DNA from: Candidatus Latescibacterota bacterium
Lineage (GTDB): Bacteria > Latescibacterota > UBA2968 > UBA8231
DNA length: 53,063 bases
Reading direction: 5' to 3'
Assembly: GCA_020852055.1 (NCBI GenBank)
Contig: JADZBP010000023.1
Location: 1-53,063, forward strand
Shown piece by piece: positions 16,951 to 24,909 of this stretch. Positions within the stretch are counted from its first letter, which is position 1. Every line of letters begins with the position of its first letter. The notes under the pieces are model-generated. The model searched no databases, was not told the origin of the DNA, and saw only the letters and a list, made by a program, of their open reading frames with translations. The position numbers and the translations under genes were made by a program.

Positions 16951-16980
16951 GTGGTGGAAAGTGGTGGAAAGTGGTGGACG
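16951..16980 (+). promoter_or_regulatory. MraZ operator: three tandem 10-base repeats
   Basis: GTGGTGGAAA occurs at 16951 and 16961 and GTGGTGGACG at 16971. MraZ proteins are known to bind direct repeats with one-turn spacing in front of their own genes. The block covers the predicted start point, so MraZ bound here would repress the whole cluster. Confidence 0.8.
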
Positions 16981-17018
16981 GGTTTTGGGATGTCTCCAAC
17001 CAGCCGCGCAGGCCGTTT

Positions 17019-17459
17019 ATGCTTCAGTTTCTGGGCGAATACGACGTTCCGGTGGACGAGAAAGGCAGGATCTTTCTCCCGGCCGAATTCCGCCGCAAAC
17101 TGCCCGCGGAAACCGAGGATACGCTGGTGGTGGTCAAAGGGCTGGACGGCTGCCTGACCGCGTACCCGCAGCATGCCTGGGGCGAGATCGCCAACAAGAT
17201 GATGCGTCTGCCGCAGACCGACGCCAAGGTGCGGGTGTTCATCCGCGGCATGCTCTCCCAGGCCGCCGAGGTCAAGTTGGACCGTCAGGGCCGGGCCAAT
17301 CTGCCGCGCAAGCTTTTGGACCGGGTGGGGATCACCGACCGGGTGGTGGTAATCGGGGCCCTGGACAAAATAGAATTGTGGAACCCGGAGGCCTGGGCGC
17401 AGTTCATGCAGCAGGCGGATTCGGCCCTCGAAGAAGTCGCCGAGACCCTCGAACTGTGA
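17019..17459 (+). CDS. mraZ: Transcriptional regulator MraZ
   Basis: 146 residues starting MLQFLGEYDVPVDEKGRIF, with two AbrB-like half-domains: about residues 5-48 (DEKGRIFLPAEFRRKL) and 80-125 (LDRQGRANLPRKLLDRVGI). MraZ forms rings that bind direct repeats and control the dcw cluster. The ATG at 17019 gives the usual family start; the open frame reaches 16971, but that lies within the operator. The ribosome site before 17019 is weak. The gene is first in the cluster, 21 bases before rsmH. Confidence 0.93.
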   Translation: MLQFLGEYDVPVDEKGRIFLPAEFRRKLPAETEDTLVVVKGLDGCLTAYPQHAWGEIANKMMRLPQTDAKVRVFIRGMLSQAAEVKLDRQGRANLPRKLLDRVGITDRVVVIGALDKIELWNPEAWAQFMQQADSALEEVAETLEL

Positions 17460-17480
17460 TTTACCCGGCCGGAGGCCAAG

Positions 17481-18392
17481 ATGGTTTTTCATGTCCCGGT
17501 CATGGCTCCGGAGGTAGTGGCCGGGCTGGTGGGCGACCCGCAGGGAATCTATGTCGATGCCACCGCTGGCGGGGGCGGCCATAGCCGGGCGATCCTCGAT
17601 AGCCTGGGTTCCCGGGGGCGGCTGATCGCTATCGACCGCGACCCGGAGGCGGTGGTCCAGGTACGGCAGGCCCTGGTGGACGACCGGGTGGTGGTGGTGG
17701 GTGGCAGGTTCGGGGATCTGCGGCAGGTGCTGGCGCGGCAGGGGGTGGATCAGGTGGCTGGGGTGCTCTTCGACCTGGGGGTTTCCTCGCACCAGATCGA
17801 CGAGGCCGGCAGGGGTTTCAGTTACCAGCAGGACGGCCCGCTGGACATGCGGATGGAACAGGGGGAGGGCATGAGCGCGGCGGATTTGATTGCCCAGAGT
17901 TCGATGGAGGAGTTGGCGACGATCTTGGACGAATACGGCGAGGAAGGGCAGGCCCGCAGGATCGCCCGGGCCATCGGTGGCGCCCCGGTCATGGCCACGA
18001 CGGCTGACCTGCGGCGGGCGGTGGAATCCACCCGGCCCCGGCATCTGCCCAAAACCCTGGCCAGGGTGTTTCAGGCACTGCGTATCGCCGTCAACCGCGA
18101 ACTGGAGCAGTTGGCCCTGGGCCTTGAGGCCGGGATGGGGCTCCTGGGCCCGGGCGGGCGCCTGGGGGTTATCGCCTACCACTCCCTGGAGGATCGCCTG
18201 GTGAAGCAGACCTTTGCCCCCTTGTTGCGGGGCTGCACTTGCCCCCCGGCCGTGGTGCTGTGTGTCTGTGGGGGCAAGGCCAGTTTTGCCAAGGTGGCGC
18301 CCAAGACCAAGAAGGCCAGCCTGTCCGAGGTAGGCAGCAACCGCCGGGCGCGAAGCGCCAGTCTGCGGCTCTACGAGAAGCTTGGGGGCTGA
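17481..18392 (+). CDS. rsmH: 16S rRNA (cytosine1402-N4)-methyltransferase RsmH (MraW)
   Basis: 303 residues. MFHVPVM-type start (here MVFHVPVM), SAM loop DATAGGGGHS, the family stretch DLGVSSHQID and the C-terminal YHSLEDRLVK with a Cys-rich CTCPPAVVLCVCGG loop. It methylates N4 of C1402 in 16S rRNA. The start at 17481 is preceded by GGAGG. Second gene of the dcw cluster, in its canonical place. Confidence 0.96.
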   Translation: MVFHVPVMAPEVVAGLVGDPQGIYVDATAGGGGHSRAILDSLGSRGRLIAIDRDPEAVVQVRQALVDDRVVVVGGRFGDLRQVLARQGVDQVAGVLFDLGVSSHQIDEAGRGFSYQQDGPLDMRMEQGEGMSAADLIAQSSMEELATILDEYGEEGQARRIARAIGGAPVMATTADLRRAVESTRPRHLPKTLARVFQALRIAVNRELEQLALGLEAGMGLLGPGGRLGVIAYHSLEDRLVKQTFAPLLRGCTCPPAVVLCVCGGKASFAKVAPKTKKASLSEVGSNRRARSASLRLYEKLGG

Positions 18393-18395
18393 GCC

Positions 18396-18692
18396 GTGGC
18401 CACCCGTGATCGCCGCCCGCCGGGCTCGCGGCTGCCGGTGCTGATCGTCTTCGCCCTGGTCAGCCTGACCACTGCTTATATCTGGACCAAAGTACAGATG
18501 GCCAAGACCCTCCGGCAGGTTGAAACGGCGGAGGCGCGGATCCGCACCCTCGAGGAAGAGCGCGACAAACTCACGGCGGCGATTTCGATGAACAAGAAAC
18601 CAGGCGCCATCCGGGAGCGGGCCCAGCAGGAGCTGGGTATGATCGATCCGGGCGCCACCCAGGCCAAGGCGGCAAATGTTCACGCCCACTAG
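18396..18692 (+). CDS. ftsL: Cell division protein FtsL-like
   Basis: 98 residues with GTG start at 18396, three bases after rsmH. A short basic cytoplasmic tail (RDRRPPGSR) is followed by one membrane helix (about 13-32) and a coiled coil (about 33-63, with EARIRTLEEERDKL), then a short periplasmic end. This is the FtsL/DivIC layout; FtsL links FtsQ to the FtsWI synthase. Primary sequence is poorly conserved, so the call rests on layout and position between rsmH and ftsI. Its 3' end overlaps ftsI by 17 bases. Confidence 0.85.
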   Translation: MATRDRRPPGSRLPVLIVFALVSLTTAYIWTKVQMAKTLRQVETAEARIRTLEEERDKLTAAISMNKKPGAIRERAQQELGMIDPGATQAKAANVHAH

Positions 18693-20712
18693 AGAGCGCA
18701 ATACCGATCCGGGCCGGCCGGCCCTGCAGCGCCTGAAATGGGTGTTGGCGGGCGGAGCGCTGTGCTGGGCGGTGCTGGTCGGCCGCCTGATCCAGGTTCA
18801 GGGCATCAAACACGCCGAATACGCGGCCCGCGCCGAGCAGCAGCACCTGCGCCCCATCGAACTGCGGGCCAAGCGGGGAAGCATCCTCGACCGGCGCGGC
18901 GACGAATTGGCCCTCGACGTACAGACGGCCACCTTCTACGCCGACCCGACGATGGTCGATCAGCCCGACGAAATCGCCCGCCATTTCGCCCCCTTCAGCA
19001 AGGACCCCGAGGCCTCCGCCAACCTCCAGCGCCAGTTGCGAGGCCCCAAGCGGTTCGTCTACCTGGCCAGGCAATTGGACCTGGAAGGGGCAGCCAGGGC
19101 CCGCGGGCAGAAGTTCAACGGGGTTTTTGAGATCTCCGAGACCAAACGGTATTGCCCATCCGGCTCGCTGGCGGCCCAGCTCATCGGTTATACCAACATC
19201 GACAACGAAGGCAACGAAGGCGTCGAAATGGCCTGCGACGCTCTGCTGGGGGGTACCAAGGGCGCCGCCGTTTCCTACGTGGATGCCCGCGGTGCCCAGA
19301 TCCCGGGCCGCCAGGAGGAGCACAAGACCCCCCAGGATGGCAACAGTGTCAAGCTGACCATCGACGGGGTGTACCAGGATATCCTTGAGGCCGAGCTGAA
19401 CGACGCCCTGGTCGGTTGTGAAGGGGAGAGTGGCCTGGCGATCATCACCGTGCCCAAGACCGGTGAGATCCTGGCCATGGCCAACGCGCCCTTTTTCGAT
19501 CGCGCCAACCCCGGGGCAGCGCCGCCCTGGATGCGGCGCAACCGCGTGGTCACCGATCCCTTCGAGCCGGGCTCCACCTTCAAGACCATCACCGCCGCGG
19601 CCCTGCTCGACGACGAAGCCGTAGAGCCCGAGGAACGGGTATTCTGCGAAAACGGCCGCTTCCGTCTGCCCAATGGCGACATCGTCCGCGACTCCCATCC
19701 GCTGGGGTGGCTGACCTTCCGGCAGGTGATCGGGCAGTCGAGCAACATCGGCACCATGAAAATGGCCCGTCGGCTACAGCGGAAGCAGTTCTACGAGTAC
19801 ATCCGCAATTTCGGCTTTGGCACCCGAACCGGCATCGAGTTGCCCTCCGAAAGCGCCGGATTGCTGCGCAATGCTGGGCAGTGGTCCGATCGCTCTCTGG
19901 AGACCATCGCCATGGGGCAGGAGATCAGCGTCACGGCCCTGCAACTGGCCATGGCGGTGGGAGCCATCGCCAACGGTGGCACCCTGATGGCGCCGCGCCT
20001 GATCAAAGAGGTCATCGGCCCCGACGGGCGGACGGTGCGCCAGGTGGAGCCGCAACCGATCCGGCGGGTGATCAGCGAGAAGGCTGCGGCCAGGATGCGC
20101 GATATCCTCGCGGGGGTGGTCACCGAGGGCACCGGCAAGAAGGCCCAGGTAAAGGGGGTCACCGTGGCGGGCAAGACCGGCACCGCCCAGCGGGTGGCTC
20201 CGGGAGGCCAGGGGTACGCGGCCGGGCAGTACGTGGTGTCCTTCATTGGCTTCCTGCCGGTGGAAGACCCGCAGTTGCTCTGCCTGGTGGTGGTCGATAA
20301 TCCCAAACACGACAAGTGGGGAGCGAGTATCTCGGCGCCGGCCTTCAAGCGCATCATGGAGCGGGTGCTCTACCTCTCCGACGGGGTGCTGGCCCGCCAT
20401 GCCGAGGCCGATTCGGTTGATACCGATACCCTGGAGGTGATGGTCCCCGATCTGCGCGGCATGAGCAGGAAACTCGCCCGCTTTCAGGCCGGCTTGCGCG
20501 GCCTGCAGGTCCGCTTCGAGGGGGATGGCGAGGTGGTGGTGGCCCAATCGCCGCCTGCCGACAGCAGCGGCGAGGATCTCAGCGAAGTCACCTGCGTCCT
20601 GGGTGAGGAGGTGCAGCCCGACTCGTCGGGAGAGTTGAGTGCCGCCACCCAGCGCCAGGTGATGATGTTGCAGCACCTGCCCAAGAAAAGCCAATTGGCG
20701 GCGGTGGAGTGA
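18676..20712 (+). CDS. ftsI: Division transpeptidase (penicillin-binding protein, FtsI) with PASTA domain
   Basis: 678 residues. One N-terminal membrane helix (about 20-38), a pedestal domain, and the transpeptidase domain with S300-x-x-K303 (GSTFK), S355-S-N357 and K500-T-G502. It cross-links septal peptidoglycan and pairs with FtsW. After the catalytic domain a PASTA domain follows (about 590-645, beginning VMVPDLRGMSRKL). PASTA modules are common in SpoVD/Pbp2x-type division PBPs and absent from the proteobacterial FtsI. The start at 18676 lies inside ftsL. Confidence 0.95.
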   Translation: MFTPTRERNTDPGRPALQRLKWVLAGGALCWAVLVGRLIQVQGIKHAEYAARAEQQHLRPIELRAKRGSILDRRGDELALDVQTATFYADPTMVDQPDEIARHFAPFSKDPEASANLQRQLRGPKRFVYLARQLDLEGAARARGQKFNGVFEISETKRYCPSGSLAAQLIGYTNIDNEGNEGVEMACDALLGGTKGAAVSYVDARGAQIPGRQEEHKTPQDGNSVKLTIDGVYQDILEAELNDALVGCEGESGLAIITVPKTGEILAMANAPFFDRANPGAAPPWMRRNRVVTDPFEPGSTFKTITAAALLDDEAVEPEERVFCENGRFRLPNGDIVRDSHPLGWLTFRQVIGQSSNIGTMKMARRLQRKQFYEYIRNFGFGTRTGIELPSESAGLLRNAGQWSDRSLETIAMGQEISVTALQLAMAVGAIANGGTLMAPRLIKEVIGPDGRTVRQVEPQPIRRVISEKAAARMRDILAGVVTEGTGKKAQVKGVTVAGKTGTAQRVAPGGQGYAAGQYVVSFIGFLPVEDPQLLCLVVVDNPKHDKWGASISAPAFKRIMERVLYLSDGVLARHAEADSVDTDTLEVMVPDLRGMSRKLARFQAGLRGLQVRFEGDGEVVVAQSPPADSSGEDLSEVTCVLGEEVQPDSSGELSAATQRQVMMLQHLPKKSQLAAVE

Positions 20713-20714
20713 AA

Positions 20715-22199
20715 ATGGAACTGGGGCAAATGCTCGGCGCGCTCGAGACCGGCTATGAAGTCGTGGGGCCTAGCGACATCCAGATCGACCGGATCGTCTG
20801 CGATTCGCGCCATGCTGGTCCCGGGGCGCTCTTCGTGGCCATTCGCGGTGGCGAGGAGCAGGACCGCCATCTCTTTATTCCCGATGCCCTTCACCGCGGG
20901 GCAAAGGCCGTGGTAGTGGAGGAGCCCCAACCTTCCGGGGCCTTCACTCAGATCCGGGTCGCCAGTTGTCGGCGGGCACAGGCCCAGCTGGCTGGTGTCC
21001 TTTATGGGCATGCGGATCGCGAGTTGAAAAAGGTGGGCATCACCGGCACCAAAGGTAAAACCACCACCGCGTTTCTAGTGCAACAGATGCTGGCGGCGGC
21101 CGGGCAGCCCTGCGGTTATGTGGGCACGCTGGGATGTATCGTCGGCGAGGGGTTGGACAAGAGCCTGCGCAATACCACCCCGGAGGCTGCCGATCTGCAC
21201 CGGCTGTTCCGCGCCATGCGCGAGGCGGGAAAAACCGCGGTGGCGATGGAGGTTTCCTCCCACGCGCTGGCGCTGGACCGGGTGGCCGGGGTGCGTTTCG
21301 AGGTCGGAGTTTTCACCAATCTCAGCCGGGACCATCTCAATTTCCACCAGACCAGCGAGAACTATTTTGCCGCCAAGGCCCGCCTCTTCTCCCAGAGCGA
21401 CAAGGCGGTGATCAACCTCGACGATCCGGCTGGCCGGCGAATGGCGGCTGCGGTGGCGGTACCGGTGGTGGGATATGGCCGCAGCGAAGATGCTCAGGTG
21501 CGCCTGCTCGAGCATCGACCCACCCCGGAGGGCATGGTTTTGCGCCTCGCAACCCCTCTAGGCGAACAGGTGTTGGCGAGCCGGTTGACGGGCGGTTTCA
21601 ATTGTTATAATATTCTTGCCGCTTTTGCCTGTGGTTTGGCCCTTGAACTGGATTCCGGGGCCATCGGCAGGGGCATCGCGGCGCTGAGCCAGGTGCCGGG
21701 TCGTTTCGAGCGCATCTACCTGGGGCAGGATTTCGAGGTGATCGTCGATTACGCTCATACCCCGGCGAGTTTGGAGACGGTGCTGCAGACCGCCCGCGAA
21801 TTGACGCGCCATCGCCTGACCTGTGTTTTCGGTTGTGGCGGGGATCGCGACCGCGGCAAACGCCCGCTCATGGGGGAAATCGCCGGCCGGCTGGCCGATC
21901 GGGTTGTTGTTACCTCCGACAATCCCCGCAGCGAATCCCCGGAAGCGATCATCGCCGAGATTGCCGGCGGTCTCAAGGACTCCGGCAAGGCCGAGTTGGT
22001 CGCCGATCGCCGCCTGGCTATCGAGCGGGCCCTGGCCGGCAGCCTCCCTGGAGACGTGGTGGTGATCGCCGGCAAAGGGCACGAGGCAGAGCAGATCTTC
22101 GTCGATCGCACTATCGAATTCGACGATCGCCAGGTGGCCCGCGAAGTGCTCCGAGGCCTCCTGGAAAGTGGTGCCGCAGCACCGGCGGGGAGGGCTTGA
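20715..22199 (+). CDS. murE: UDP-MurNAc-L-Ala-D-Glu:meso-diaminopimelate ligase MurE
   Basis: 494 residues. ATP loop ITGTKGKTTTA (from residue 109), substrate motif NTTPEA, EVSSHAL, and D402-N-P-R405 in SDNPRSE. The DNPR form selects meso-diaminopimelate over lysine, so the stem peptide here should carry meso-DAP. It adds the third residue of the stem peptide in the cytoplasm. ATG at 20715 is preferred over GTG at 20709 because GGAG (20706-20709) is five bases before it. Its stop overlaps the murF start by one base. Confidence 0.96.
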   Translation: MELGQMLGALETGYEVVGPSDIQIDRIVCDSRHAGPGALFVAIRGGEEQDRHLFIPDALHRGAKAVVVEEPQPSGAFTQIRVASCRRAQAQLAGVLYGHADRELKKVGITGTKGKTTTAFLVQQMLAAAGQPCGYVGTLGCIVGEGLDKSLRNTTPEAADLHRLFRAMREAGKTAVAMEVSSHALALDRVAGVRFEVGVFTNLSRDHLNFHQTSENYFAAKARLFSQSDKAVINLDDPAGRRMAAAVAVPVVGYGRSEDAQVRLLEHRPTPEGMVLRLATPLGEQVLASRLTGGFNCYNILAAFACGLALELDSGAIGRGIAALSQVPGRFERIYLGQDFEVIVDYAHTPASLETVLQTARELTRHRLTCVFGCGGDRDRGKRPLMGEIAGRLADRVVVTSDNPRSESPEAIIAEIAGGLKDSGKAELVADRRLAIERALAGSLPGDVVVIAGKGHEAEQIFVDRTIEFDDRQVAREVLRGLLESGAAAPAGRA

Positions 22200-23551
22200 T
22201 GGAAGGGGTGTCGCTGCGGGAAATTCGGGAGTGGACGAATTCCGAGGTTCTTGGTAATTTAGATGGCGTCGTGCAGCCATCGGGGATCTCGACCGACAGC
22301 AGGACGACCAACCCGGGGGAGCTTTTCCTGGCTCTGCGGGGGGCTCAGGTTGACGGTCACCAATTCGTCGCCCAGGCCCAGGCGCGCGGCGCGTGTGCCG
22401 CGCTGGTCGAGCGGGAAGTGCCGGGCGCGGGCGCCCAGCTCAAGGTTCCCTCGGTGATGGATGCCCTGGGAATGCTGGCAAGGCAGTACCGGCGACGTTT
22501 TTCCCTGCCGGTGATCGCGGTGGTGGGCAGTGCCGGTAAGACCACCACCAAAGAGATGATCACGGCGGTGCTCCGGCAGCGGTACCGGGTGTTGCAGACC
22601 CCAGGCAACGAAAACAATGAACTGGGGGTACCGCGGACCATCCTGCAACTGAACCGGGAACACGAGGTGGTGGTGATGGAACTGGCCGCCCGCAAGGTGG
22701 GGGATATCCACTACCTGTGTGAGGTGGTCCAGCCCAACGTTGGGGTTCTGCTGAACATCGGCACCGCCCATCTGGAAATATTCGGATCTGTAGAGAGAGT
22801 GGCCAAGGCCAAAGGGGAGCTCTTGGGGTATCTGGATGAGTCTTCTTTGGTTCTCGTCAACGCTGATGACTGTGTCATAGCTCAGGAGGTAAAGAGGACA
22901 AAGGGGAGACTCCTGGGCTTCAGTCTCGTGCGTGAGAGCCATTATTGTGGGGAGGGACTCATCCTTGACCAAGAGGGCTGCGGTTCACTCTCTCTACATA
23001 ATTTTCCACTGCGGCTGCAGATTCCGGGGCGGCACAACGTGTATAACGCCCTCGCCGCAGCCGCAGTGGGGCACCAATTAGGGGTGCCCTGGCCGCAGAT
23101 CGGCCAGGCCCTGGCTGACTTCAAGCCAGTGGCCATGCGTTCGCAAATCTTGCGCAAACGCGGTATTAGTGTTATCAATGATAGCTACAACGCCAACCCC
23201 GGTTCCATGCTGGCCGCCCTCGAGATGCTCGGGGGGATGGCTGCGGGGCGGCGTATCGCGGTGCTGGGCGACATGCTCGAACTGGGGCCGGAGGCGCCCA
23301 GGTTTCATGCCGCCCTGGGCAGGCAGGCGGCGGCCCAGCGCCTGGATCTGGTGTTCGGTATCGGCCCGCACAGCGTCCACCTGGTCGAGGCGGCCAGACG
23401 CGCGGGGTTGGCTGACCGGGCGCAGCATTTCGGCACCAAGCAGGAGTTGGCGGCGCATTTGCGCGACTGCCTGCAGGACAACGATCTCGTACTGGTGAAG
23501 GCTTCGCGCGGCATGGCCCTCGAGGAGATCGCCGCCGGCATCGCCAACTGA
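22199..23551 (+). CDS. murF: UDP-MurNAc-tripeptide:D-Ala-D-Ala ligase MurF
   Basis: 450 residues. ATP loop VVGSAGKTTTKEM (K114), GNENNELGVP, IGTAHLE and NDSYNANPGSM are all typical. It attaches D-Ala-D-Ala to the muropeptide. ATG at 22199 overlaps the murE stop. Codons from about 22774 to 23012 (residues 192-271) are unlike the rest: ATA, AGA, AGG, CTA, TCA and TCT appear together and G+C falls to about 52 percent (120 of 230 bases counted by hand, 22781-23010), while flanks reach about 70 percent. The reading frame and family motifs stay intact. In other dcw clusters mraY and murD would come next; here they are absent. Confidence 0.96.
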   Translation: MEGVSLREIREWTNSEVLGNLDGVVQPSGISTDSRTTNPGELFLALRGAQVDGHQFVAQAQARGACAALVEREVPGAGAQLKVPSVMDALGMLARQYRRRFSLPVIAVVGSAGKTTTKEMITAVLRQRYRVLQTPGNENNELGVPRTILQLNREHEVVVMELAARKVGDIHYLCEVVQPNVGVLLNIGTAHLEIFGSVERVAKAKGELLGYLDESSLVLVNADDCVIAQEVKRTKGRLLGFSLVRESHYCGEGLILDQEGCGSLSLHNFPLRLQIPGRHNVYNALAAAAVGHQLGVPWPQIGQALADFKPVAMRSQILRKRGISVINDSYNANPGSMLAALEMLGGMAAGRRIAVLGDMLELGPEAPRFHAALGRQAAAQRLDLVFGIGPHSVHLVEAARRAGLADRAQHFGTKQELAAHLRDCLQDNDLVLVKASRGMALEEIAAGIAN

Positions 23552-23697
23552 CCCACCCGGGTTTCGGCCCGGCAACAGCTTCACTGAGCAAGGTCCACTC
23601 TCCCCCGGTCCCCCCAGACCACCCTCCCCTTGCTCGAGGAGCCGTTCGCGGCTTTTCGGGTTCTCTGCCCTCTGCTGTCGTAGAGCCAGCATCCCAG
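23552..23697 (+). other. Gap at the expected mraY-murD position, with an inverted repeat
   Basis: This 146-base gap is the only sizeable one between rsmH and ftsA. GAGCAAGG (23586-23593) and CCTTGCTC (23628-23635) form an inverted repeat, with GGTC (23607-23610) and GACC (23617-23620) nested inside. No gene remnant of mraY or murD could be read in any frame. No clear ribosome site precedes ftsW at 23698. Confidence 0.55.
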
Positions 23698-24909
23698 ATG
23701 AACGCCGCCCAAAAGGCCGGTCGCCGCTTGTGGTTGATCTCTCTGGTCCTGGTAGGACTGGGGACGGTGATGATCTACAGCTCCAGTTCGGTGCTGGCCA
23801 ACGTCCGTTTCGCCGATAGCAGCTTCTACCTCGAGCGCCAGTTGGCCCGTCTGGCCCTGGGCCTGGTGGTGATGGTGGCCCTGGCCCACGTGCCACTGGA
23901 ACGTTGGAGCCAGTACTCGCGCGCCCTGCTGATCGTGGGGGTGGCCTGCCTGGTGGCCGTGCTCTTCCTGGGTCATGGCAAGACGCAGCGCTGGATCCCC
24001 CTGCCGATGTCCATCTCCGGGGCCTCCTTCCAGCCTTCCGAATTCGTCAAATTGGTGATGGTGCTCTACCTGGCCGACGTGCTGGCTCGCAAGGAGGCCG
24101 AGCTGGGCGACTTCAAGAACGGCCTGCTGCCGCGGGTGGTGGTCATCGGCCTGGTGCTGGGGTTGATCATCCTGCAGCCCAACCTCGGCACGGCCATGGC
24201 CATCGGCATCATCTCGGCGGTGTTGCTCTGGGTAGCCGGGGCGCGCACCTCCCATCTGGGCTGGATGGCCCTGGCGGCGGTGCCGGTGGTGCTCTTCTCG
24301 CTGTTGATCTCGCCGTACCAGCGGCAGCGGTTGGCGACTTTTGCCTCGGGCAACGGCAACGATCCGCTGGGAGCTGGGTACCAGGTTTCGCAGTCCCTGC
24401 TGGGCATCGGCAGCGGCGGGCTTTTTGGCGTCGGCATCGGCAACAGCATGCAGAAGCAGCAGTTTCTGCCCGAGCCGCACACCGACTTTGTTTTTGCGTT
24501 TATTGGGGAAGAGCTGGGGTTGGTGGGCACCTTAGCCGTGGTGGCCCTCTTCGTGGCGTTTGCCCTCAATGGCCTGCGCATCGCCAAGGAGGCGCCGACC
24601 TATCACGGTTTCCTGGTGGCCACCGGGATCACCACCATGATTTCCGTGTACGCCGTGCTCAATATCGGCGTGGTCACCGGGGTCTTGCCCACCACGGGCC
24701 TGCCGCTGCCCTTCATCAGCTACGGTGGCTCATCCTTGGTGTGGAACCTGGGCGGTGTGGGGATCCTGCTGGGGGTGGCGCGGGCAGGCAGGCAGCAACC
24801 GGGCGCCTCGTGGGAGGCGCCCAAGGTGGACCGGCCCCAGGCCCAACGCCCGGGACCCAACCAGCCGGGCCAGGTGGCGTGGCGGCGCACCTTCGGTGCC
24901 GCCGGATGA
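23698..24909 (+). CDS. ftsW: Septal peptidoglycan polymerase FtsW (SEDS family)
   Basis: 403 residues with about ten membrane helices. Conserved SEDS segments are visible: GSFQPSE-like GASFQPSEFVKL, LQPNLGTAM, the large extracellular loop ending PEPHTDFVFAFIGEE, and PTTGLPLPFISYGGSS. The Asp in HTDF belongs to the loop implicated in polymerase activity. QPNLGT has Asn where Asp is more common. It polymerises lipid II at the septum with FtsI. Its C-terminal tail is Pro/Gln-rich. It ends in a 4-base ATGA overlap with murC; murG, normally found here, is missing. Confidence 0.95.
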   Translation: MNAAQKAGRRLWLISLVLVGLGTVMIYSSSSVLANVRFADSSFYLERQLARLALGLVVMVALAHVPLERWSQYSRALLIVGVACLVAVLFLGHGKTQRWIPLPMSISGASFQPSEFVKLVMVLYLADVLARKEAELGDFKNGLLPRVVVIGLVLGLIILQPNLGTAMAIGIISAVLLWVAGARTSHLGWMALAAVPVVLFSLLISPYQRQRLATFASGNGNDPLGAGYQVSQSLLGIGSGGLFGVGIGNSMQKQQFLPEPHTDFVFAFIGEELGLVGTLAVVALFVAFALNGLRIAKEAPTYHGFLVATGITTMISVYAVLNIGVVTGVLPTTGLPLPFISYGGSSLVWNLGGVGILLGVARAGRQQPGASWEAPKVDRPQAQRPGPNQPGQVAWRRTFGAAG

